Source of the DNA: Candidatus Gastranaerophilales bacterium
Lineage (GTDB): Bacteria; Cyanobacteriota; Vampirovibrionia; Gastranaerophilales; UBA9971
Assembly (NCBI GenBank): GCA_028277195.1
Contig: JANQGS010000039.1
Coordinates: 1-7,493 of the forward strand
Reading direction: 5' to 3'
DNA length: 7,493 nucleotides
A program made the position numbers and the translations under genes. Positions 1 through 4,068 of this stretch are shown here, piece by piece. Each line of letters starts with the position of its first letter. Position 1 is the first letter of the stretch. The notes beneath the pieces are model-generated. The model was not told the DNA's origin. It searched no databases and was given only the letters and a program-made list of their open reading frames with translations.

Positions 1-348
1 GGGAGTCTCATCCCTGTAATATTTTTCCTCCTGAACCTGCTTCCTGACGTAAAAATCACCCTCAGACAACACAGTTTCCTCGTCCTTAGGGATTATGCCA
101 AAGGCTATGTTAGCTGAAGTTCGCAACAGCTCGGAAAGAGTCCCCACGGAAAAAGGCCCCATAATCATAATCACAAGAAATACCCCCAGTATCTTCGGGG
201 CAGCGGCAATTGTCTGCTCCTGCACCTGTGTTACCGCCTGGAGTATCCCGACCACAAGCCCGATGGCCGCGGCGGTCAGCACGGCGGGCATTGCTATTAG
301 CAGCATTGTTATAAAACCTTTTCCCAGATGTTCAAGCAGTAAATCCAT
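1..348 (-). CDS. fliQ: Flagellar export gate protein FliQ (3' end beyond window)
   Basis: FliQ is a small inner-membrane subunit of the flagellar type III export gate, assembling with FliP and FliR. The visible 116 residues begin MDLLLEHLGKGF and show two hydrophobic helices at about 11-37 and 51-73. Between them lies the family signature QAVTQVQEQT at 37-46. The ATG at 348 is preceded by AGGGGA, which overlaps the fliP stop codon, so translation is probably coupled to fliP; the gap between the genes is 9 bp. Typical FliQ is about 89 residues and ends shortly after an IP motif. Here IIP falls at 85-87 and the frame stays open to the window edge, adding at least 29 charged residues (for example RKQVQEEKYYRDE). 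The identity is secure; the true C-terminus is unseen. Confidence 0.93.
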   Translation of the reverse strand, partial: MDLLLEHLGKGFITMLLIAMPAVLTAAAIGLVVGILQAVTQVQEQTIAAAPKILGVFLVIMIMGPFSVGTLSELLRTSANIAFGIIPKDEETVLSEGDFYVRKQVQEEKYYRDETP

Positions 349-357
349 AATTTTCCC

Positions 358-999
358 CTAGTTAAAACTCTGAACCAGGCCGTTAACTATCATTCCCCAC
401 CCGTCAACCGCTATAAATATCAGTAATTTGAACGGCAGCGAGATAATAGTTGGCGATAACATAAACATACCAAGCGCCAGCAGTATATTAGCAACGATAA
501 GGTCAATAACAATAAACGGAATAAAGATTATAAACCCTATTTCAAAAGCCGTCTTCAGCTCACTCATAATATAAGCGGGCGCAATTTCAAATATGCCGAT
601 ATCATCCGGTGTGGCAGGCGGCTTTTTATTAAGCGTTTCTATGAAAAACGCAATATCTTTCTGCCTTGTCTGCTTCATCATAAACATTTTAAGCGGCTCA
701 GCCCCCTCCTTAAGGGCCAGCGCAAATGACCCGCTCTCCTTGTAGGGCTTATATCCCGCTTCATACATATCAGAAAACACCGGCGACATTGTATAAAACG
801 TCAAAATAATCGACAACCCGATAATTACAATGCCGGGCGGCACCTGCTGCGTTCCCATTGCCGTTTTCAGGATGGAAAAAACTATTATAAACCTCAAAAA
901 ACTCGTCATAGTAACAAAAACTATCGGTAAAAACGTCAATGACGCCATTAAAACTAATAGTTGCAGCGTTGGGTTAAGGTCTTTAATTAATTCGTCCAT
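358..999 (-). CDS. fliP: Flagellar export gate protein FliP
   Basis: FliP is the core pentameric subunit of the flagellar type III export gate in the inner membrane. The protein carries the hallmark block MTSFLRFIIVFSILKTAMGT followed by QQVPP, and a C-terminal block with YIMSELKTAFEIGFIIFIPF, VIDLIVANILLALGM and the ending VDGWGMIVNGL. Four membrane segments can be drawn, two on each side of a soluble loop. From the ATG at 999 it has 213 residues. An in-frame TTG at 1005 has a better-spaced GGGA upstream and is a real alternative start. Either way there is no room for the N-terminal signal peptide that makes enterobacterial FliP about 245 residues, so the length resembles SctR of virulence secretion systems. 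It overlaps the end of fliO by 17 bp (23 bp from the TTG), indicating tight operon coupling. Confidence 0.95.
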   Translation of the reverse strand: MDELIKDLNPTLQLLVLMASLTFLPIVFVTMTSFLRFIIVFSILKTAMGTQQVPPGIVIIGLSIILTFYTMSPVFSDMYEAGYKPYKESGSFALALKEGAEPLKMFMMKQTRQKDIAFFIETLNKKPPATPDDIGIFEIAPAYIMSELKTAFEIGFIIFIPFIVIDLIVANILLALGMFMLSPTIISLPFKLLIFIAVDGWGMIVNGLVQSFN

Positions 1000-1324
1000 A
1001 ATCAAAATATTCCCGTATTATTTCGTGGTTATCACTCTGTGGATGCCCCTTAAAGCCTCCGTAAGCCGTCTCGTTTTTCTCCAGTTTGGTCATAAACCGG
1101 CAGTTTTCACCCGATGAGGCTATTAAGAACTTCTCCTTACCCGCTTTAATCACGTAGATGGTCTTCCCGGGTCCAAGGTCCAGGCTGGTCTCAACCTTTA
1201 AAAAATTATTTTTACCCTGGCCGGGCTTAAAAGAGAGCGTTTTTTTAACAACAACAAGCCCTATAAAAATCACGCCTATAATTGCCAGCGTATAGACTGA
1301 AAAAGCTGTTATATAACTTTCCAT
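983..1324 (-). CDS. fliO: Flagellar assembly protein FliO
   Basis: FliO is a short bitopic membrane protein that helps FliP assemble into the export gate. The 113-residue protein has one membrane helix at about 7-26 (AFSVYTLAIIGVIFIGLVVV). It is followed by a small cytoplasmic domain with the FliO pattern LDLGPGKTIYVIKAGKEKFL at 49-68, then IASSGENCRFMTKLEK. This pattern, together with a position directly before fliP, supports the call in a family that is otherwise poorly conserved. The ATG lies 2 bp downstream of the stop of the fliN-like gene. A weak GAGG sits 13 nt before the ATG inside the upstream coding end, so translation is probably coupled. The length is at the short end of the normal range. 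Confidence 0.9.
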   Translation of the reverse strand: MESYITAFSVYTLAIIGVIFIGLVVVKKTLSFKPGQGKNNFLKVETSLDLGPGKTIYVIKAGKEKFLIASSGENCRFMTKLEKNETAYGGFKGHPQSDNHEIIREYFDYGRIN

Positions 1325-1326
1325 AA

Positions 1327-2538
1327 CTAGTATTCATCCTCTTCTTCGCTGTTTTCCTCAATCTCAAAATCAGAATCCTCAAGGTCTTCCTGTATCTCCA
1401 AATCCTCATCCGCTTCCTCCGGGCTGCTTTCGGCTGAAGCGGCTTCTGCGGAAACATCATCCTGTTTTTCCGCCGCCTGCTCCTCAAGCATTTCCACCTC
1501 ACGGGATTTAGCCTCCGTGGAAATCTCCGTTATCCTTACGCCGTACTTATCGCCGATAATAACCAGCTCCCCGGTCGCAAGATGCCTGTTCTCCACTTCA
1601 ACAAAGACCTTATTATTAGCTATAGAGGCTACATCAACCACAAGGCCCTCTGTAATTTCCCTTAAATCGCCGAGTTTCATCTTTATTTTTTCAAAACTCG
1701 CCGTTACATCTACTTCCAGGGTGTCCCAGATGTTTACGTTACTTTCTCTTGCTTCATTCACAATATCATCATCTCCGTTTTCCTCTTCAAAATCTAATAC
1801 AAGGCTGTGGCTTGGGTTTACATTTATATTTATATCTTCGTATTCCTTAAGGTACATTCTGTAAAGGTCGCTATTTTCAAGTATAATTATGTCTTCGGGC
1901 TCAAGGCCCTTTATATCGTCAAGGGATGCGCGGGTTTTGCCTATTAATACGCTGGTTTCCACCCTGCTTTCATTAAAAAAGTTCTGTTCTACGAGCTGTT
2001 CCGGGGTTAAAACAGGCTGCATTTTCCTGAAAATAAACTCCGGGAAGGACAAAACTATCATTCCTGCCTCATATTCGGGATTTCCGCGGATGTAAAAGGT
2101 TAAGTACACTGTTTTTTCATTTTCCAGGGTATGGAGTATGCTGTTGATTTCCTTTTTATCAAGGAGCAGGCCGCTCAGCCCGTTATACACAAATTCCGTA
2201 TAAGCACTGAGGATTTCGGCTTCCAATCCGGTTATATCCTTTAGTTTGAGGTCTCCGGGGTCTTCCCGCCTTTTGCCCAGGGCCCTGGTGAGCATCAAAT
2301 CAGCTGCGGTGTCGGATATTTTCATTACCAGGGAAAATTCAGGGGTATGGTTTACCTGGGTAACGAAGTAGTCGTTGTGTTTCAGGAAAAAAGCCGGTTC
2401 ATACGAGGCGCTGACAAGGTTTATTTTCAGGCCGGCGCCCAAAAACTCATTGCCGGCCTCGGCTATAGCAGGACTAAAGCTGCTTTCATAGCATTGAAAA
2501 CAGTGGTTAAGTGACATTGGTGTGCTTATACTTTCCAT
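1327..2538 (-). CDS. fliN: FliN/SctQ-like flagellar switch protein with two SpoA domains and acidic tail
   Basis: This is the first gene of the flagellar operon, 403 residues. The N-terminal half (about 8-180) resembles the degenerate FliM/SctQ middle domain, with an ALG turn, DITGLEAEIL at 101-110 and VLSFPEF at 162-168. No FliM-type EIDALL CheY-binding motif is seen. A first SpoA-like domain lies at about 188-245. A second at about 271-342 closely matches FliN, starting WDTLEVDVTASFE and ending GELVIIGDKYGVRITEIS. Residues 352-403 form a tail with 26 Asp/Glu among 52 residues. Normal FliN is about 80-150 residues with one SpoA domain, so the architecture is closer to SctQ. It should act at the switch or sorting platform under the export gate. 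The ATG at 2538 is preferred over Met8 because AAGG and GGTAGG precede it. FliM/FliN division of labour here is inferred. Confidence 0.85.
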   Translation of the reverse strand: MESISTPMSLNHCFQCYESSFSPAIAEAGNEFLGAGLKINLVSASYEPAFFLKHNDYFVTQVNHTPEFSLVMKISDTAADLMLTRALGKRREDPGDLKLKDITGLEAEILSAYTEFVYNGLSGLLLDKKEINSILHTLENEKTVYLTFYIRGNPEYEAGMIVLSFPEFIFRKMQPVLTPEQLVEQNFFNESRVETSVLIGKTRASLDDIKGLEPEDIIILENSDLYRMYLKEYEDININVNPSHSLVLDFEEENGDDDIVNEARESNVNIWDTLEVDVTASFEKIKMKLGDLREITEGLVVDVASIANNKVFVEVENRHLATGELVIIGDKYGVRITEISTEAKSREVEMLEEQAAEKQDDVSAEAASAESSPEEADEDLEIQEDLEDSDFEIEENSEEEDEY

Positions 2539-2540
2539 AC

Positions 2541-2606
2541 CTACCGAGCCTTAAACACTTTACCCCCACACCAGGTAAGCATAGAGTGTTTTAGCCCGGC
2601 TGGCAT
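2541..2606 (-). CDS. Possible 21-residue leader peptide upstream of fliN
   Basis: An ATG-initiated frame in the fliN leader reads MPAGLKHSMLTWCGGKVFKA plus a final Arg and ends in TAG, 2 nt before the fliN ATG (TAGGTATG). Most of it lies across the long leader hairpin, so a translating ribosome would open that hairpin and end next to the fliN start. An internal ATG at codon 9 could also be used. No strong Shine-Dalgarno precedes either start. An open frame this short arises easily by chance, so this is a candidate only. Confidence 0.25.
   Translation of the reverse strand: MPAGLKHSMLTWCGGKVFKAR
2544..2599 (-). promoter_or_regulatory. Leader RNA hairpin before fliN
   Basis: On the minus-strand transcript the fliN leader can form a long stem-loop. 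CCGGGCU (2599-2593) pairs with GGCUCGG (2550-2544) using two G-U pairs. AAACACU (2591-2585) pairs with AGUGUUU (2559-2553), separated from the lower stem by a small 1x2 internal loop. UUACC (2578-2574) pairs with GGUAA (2564-2560) around a 9-nt loop, with a 6-nt bulge on the 5' side. The G-U pairs would be A-C mismatches in plus-strand RNA, which favours a minus-strand role. The lower stem covers the AAGG upstream of the fliN start. It does not match any riboswitch consensus I recognise. Confidence 0.45.
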
Positions 2607-2620
2607 CAACCGTATAATGT

Positions 2621-2648
2621 ATATTAATGACTTTTATTTATGAGTCAA
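2621..2648 (-). promoter_or_regulatory. Candidate sigma-70-type promoter for the fliN-fliO-fliP-fliQ operon
   Basis: On the minus strand TTGACT (2648-2643, five of six consensus bases) is followed after 16 bp by TAATAT (2626-2621, four of six). Other -10 registers such as ATATAC are possible at 18 bp. Transcription would begin near 2614, giving a leader of about 75 nt that contains the hairpin and the small frame. No sigma-28 or sigma-54 consensus was seen here. AT-rich DNA directly upstream could act as an UP element. Confidence 0.5.
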
Positions 2649-2696
2649 AAATTTTTATAAAAAATTTGGAAAAATTCTTCAAAATCTATATAAAAA
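2647..2696. other. Five phased A-tracts (predicted curved DNA)
   Basis: A-runs on the plus strand lie at 2647-2651, 2659-2664, 2670-2674, 2681-2684 and 2692-2696. Their centres are 10.5-12.5 bp apart, close to one helical turn, which is the arrangement that gives intrinsic curvature. They end exactly at the -35 box of the fliN promoter and so may serve as an UP element or a nucleoid-protein site. The outermost run also forms the T-tract of the neighbouring terminator. Confidence 0.5.
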
Positions 2697-2719
2697 TTGT
2701 TAAGGGCGAAGCCCTTAAC
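2692..2719 (-). terminator. Intrinsic terminator of the response regulator-pentapeptide operon
   Basis: GTTAAGGGC (2699-2707) and GCCCTTAAC (2711-2719) form a perfect 9-bp stem with a 3-nt loop. On the minus strand the hairpin is followed by AATTTTTATAT, a U-tract suited to Rho-independent termination. It lies about 60 bp past the pentapeptide gene stop and ahead of the fliN promoter, so it separates the two minus-strand units. The apex on the plus strand reads GCGAAGC, known as an unusually stable DNA mini-hairpin. Confidence 0.8.
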
Positions 2720-2726
2720 TACCACT

Positions 2727-2743
2727 GCGGGCGGGCGGGCGGG
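2727..2743 (+). repeat. CGGG tandem repeat; G-quadruplex motif
   Basis: Four GGG tracts at 2729-2731, 2733-2735, 2737-2739 and 2741-2743 are separated by single C bases. This exactly fits G3N1G3N1G3N1G3, the most favourable class of intramolecular G-quadruplex. It is also a 4-bp tandem repeat prone to slippage. It lies between the pentapeptide gene stop and its terminator, so minus-strand mRNA carries the C-rich version, while the G-rich strand is the template strand. Confidence 0.75.
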
Positions 2744-2777
2744 ATTTTGGAGAATTTTTAAGATGCTGAATAGTTAC

Positions 2778-3326
2778 TCAATAAGAATACTGGTCTTCGG
2801 AGAGCTCGCTGTCCTCCTCCATTTCAGCAAAACTCAGGTCCTCTTCCGGCTCAAAGTCCTCGGGCAAAAGCTCATCATCCGGCCAGACAGTCTCCCCGTC
2901 ATACAGGGACTGCATCAGGTTTTTACAAAGGCTCAGGTCTGTCCCGGTGAGGTCAGCTCCGCAGACATTAACCCCGTTAAAGTCGGAAGCGTCAAAGTCA
3001 CAGTCCTGGACGCCCGCATGGCTGTAAGTTGCGCCTTCGAGTACAGAGTCGGCAAAATTCGATTCCGTGATTACGGAATGGGAAAAATTAACCGAGGTAA
3101 GGTCACTTTCGCCAAATTCAGTGTCTTCTATTTCTGAATTACTCAGGTCAGAACCTGTAAGGTCAACCCCGGTAAGGTTTGCACCTGAAAATCTCGCGTC
3201 TTTCAGGTCAATTTCGCTCAAATCAAGTTTAACTCCCTCATCATAGGGTCTTGCCCGGTTGAACTCCTCAACCAGTCCGTTCCTCAGGAGCTGGACCAAT
3301 TCATCTTTGTTAATTGACTTGTCCAT
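2778..3326 (-). CDS. Acidic pentapeptide-repeat protein
   Basis: This 182-residue protein of unknown role has three parts. Residues 1-30 form a helix with LLRNGLVEEFNRAR, a cap of the kind often seen before pentapeptide repeats. From Leu36 to Leu131 a hydrophobic or aromatic residue recurs every five positions without a break (20 repeats, for example ANLTG, SDLTS, ADLTG), predicting about five coils of a right-handed quadrilateral beta-helix. A terminal cap YDGETVWPDDELLPEDF is followed by an acidic tail. I count 46 Asp/Glu against 9 Lys/Arg overall, and 16 acidic with no basic residues in the last 34. It has no signal peptide, so it is probably cytoplasmic. The ATG is supported by GAGG at 3338-3335, 8 nt upstream. 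It lies 21 bp after the response regulator, so they are probably cotranscribed. DNA mimicry, as in MfpA or Qnr, is only a hypothesis. Confidence 0.88.
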   Translation of the reverse strand: MDKSINKDELVQLLRNGLVEEFNRARPYDEGVKLDLSEIDLKDARFSGANLTGVDLTGSDLSNSEIEDTEFGESDLTSVNFSHSVITESNFADSVLEGATYSHAGVQDCDFDASDFNGVNVCGADLTGTDLSLCKNLMQSLYDGETVWPDDELLPEDFEPEEDLSFAEMEEDSELSEDQYSY

Positions 3327-3347
3327 AATTTTTTCCTCATTTGGCTT

Positions 3348-3977
3348 TCAAATAATCATCAACTGCATTCCCAGCAGTACAGCCTGTGTGCGGTTTGTGA
3401 CGTTCAATTTTTTAAAAATGTTATTCAGGTGCGTTTTAACCGTGACTTCCCGCACAAAAAGCTTTTCTGCTATTTCATTATTGCTTGCCCCTTTTGCCAC
3501 CAGGGCCAGGACTTCCTTTTCCCTGCCCGTTAACTCATCTATAGGTTCTTCTGCGGAAAAGGACAGGTTTACTTTTGAAACGTTCAGGCTTTCGTTTTTC
3601 CATTTTGACCTTCTTAAAAGCGCTTCAATTCTCGCCAGGAGGTTTGGAAGGGTAAAGGGTTTTACTATATAGTCGTCCGCCCCGAATTTCAGCCCTGAAA
3701 TTTGCTGGTACTCCTGGTCAAGCGCTGTCAGCATGATTACGGGCATGGATTCTGTTGCCCTGTTTGCCCTTATTTTTTTCAGGGTTTCCCAGCCGTCGAG
3801 CGTGGGCATCATTACGTCCAGAATAACGAGGTCAAAGTTATCCTCGTTATTTTTCAGGGTATTTAACCCGCTGAGCCCGTTCACTGCAATAACCACTTCA
3901 TATCCGTAAGACGGCAAAACGTCTTTCAAGTAGCCGGGGTTATCATCTACAAGTAATATTTTGGCAATAAAAGACAT
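3348..3977 (-). CDS. Response regulator, receiver plus LuxR/NarL-type HTH
   Basis: This is a 209-residue two-component transcription factor. The receiver domain (about 5-123) has the acidic pair Asp11-Asp12, phosphoacceptor Asp54 in LVILDVMMP, Thr84 and Lys106 in the YIVKPF motif, so it should be phosphorylatable. A linker of about 25 residues leads to a C-terminal LuxR/NarL DNA-binding domain (about 147-207) with LTGREKEVLALVAKGASNNE and the recognition-helix region TVKTHLNNIFKKL. The end of the receiver, LLARIEALLRR, looks like OmpR-family regulators, so the combination is slightly unusual. No histidine kinase lies beside it. The ATG at 3977 has no Shine-Dalgarno but has TGCTATAAT ending 6 nt before it, which suggests a leaderless mRNA. 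The pentapeptide gene follows after 21 bp and may be cotranscribed. Confidence 0.92.
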   Translation of the reverse strand: MSFIAKILLVDDNPGYLKDVLPSYGYEVVIAVNGLSGLNTLKNNEDNFDLVILDVMMPTLDGWETLKKIRANRATESMPVIMLTALDQEYQQISGLKFGADDYIVKPFTLPNLLARIEALLRRSKWKNESLNVSKVNLSFSAEEPIDELTGREKEVLALVAKGASNNEIAEKLFVREVTVKTHLNNIFKKLNVTNRTQAVLLGMQLMII

Positions 3978-3983
3978 ATTTTT

Positions 3984-4011
3984 ATTATAGCAGTATTTTT
4001 AAAGATTTAAA
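3984..4011 (-). promoter_or_regulatory. Extended -10 promoter of the response regulator gene
   Basis: On the minus strand TTTAAA (4011-4006) is followed after 16 bp by TATAAT (3989-3984), preceded by TGC as in extended -10 promoters. Only 6 nt separate TATAAT from the ATG, so transcription should start at or next to the A of the start codon, giving a leaderless message. No competing Shine-Dalgarno is present. Confidence 0.6.
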
Positions 4012-4042
4012 GTGATAATAGAAAGTCTTAAAAATCTATTTT

Positions 4043-4051
4043 TGCTATAAT
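4043..4051 (+). promoter_or_regulatory. Extended -10 promoter element of the mqnE-like gene
   Basis: TGCTATAAT is a perfect extended -10 element; no convincing -35 lies 15-18 bp upstream. It is the exact inverted copy of the element at 3984-3992 used by the divergent response regulator gene. Transcription would start around 4058-4060, giving a leader of about 10 nt. The AAGGA at 4054-4058, spaced 10 nt before ATG, would then be mostly outside the mRNA unless a further-upstream start is used. Confidence 0.55.
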
Positions 4052-4068
4052 GTAAGGAAAAGATACCA

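Noticed and set aside
1517..1864. 115-codon plus-strand frame inside the fliN-like gene
   Set aside because: The serine/threonine-rich translation is typical of the complement of an acidic coding region; there is no independent support.
2541..2612. c-di-GMP (GEMM) riboswitch before fliN
   Set aside because: The context was tempting, but the conserved GEMM core sequences and the tetraloop-receptor pattern are absent.
2613..2618. TATAAT on the plus strand as a promoter
   Set aside because: No good -35 lies 16-18 bp upstream and no plus-strand gene follows before 4069.
2699..2743. Insertion-sequence end or integration site suggested by the perfect palindrome and repeat
   Set aside because: No matching second end, no target duplication and no transposase were seen; the U-tract explains the palindrome as a terminator.
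2697..3137. Long plus-strand reading frame of 146 codons across the pentapeptide gene
   Set aside because: It lies antisense to a gene with clear repeats, has no ribosome site or family features, and owes its length to the regular codon pattern of the repeats.
3259..3672. 137-codon plus-strand frame across the response regulator and pentapeptide junction
   Set aside because: It covers the intergenic gap and parts of two well-supported minus-strand genes, with no start signal and low-complexity serine/phenylalanine-rich content.
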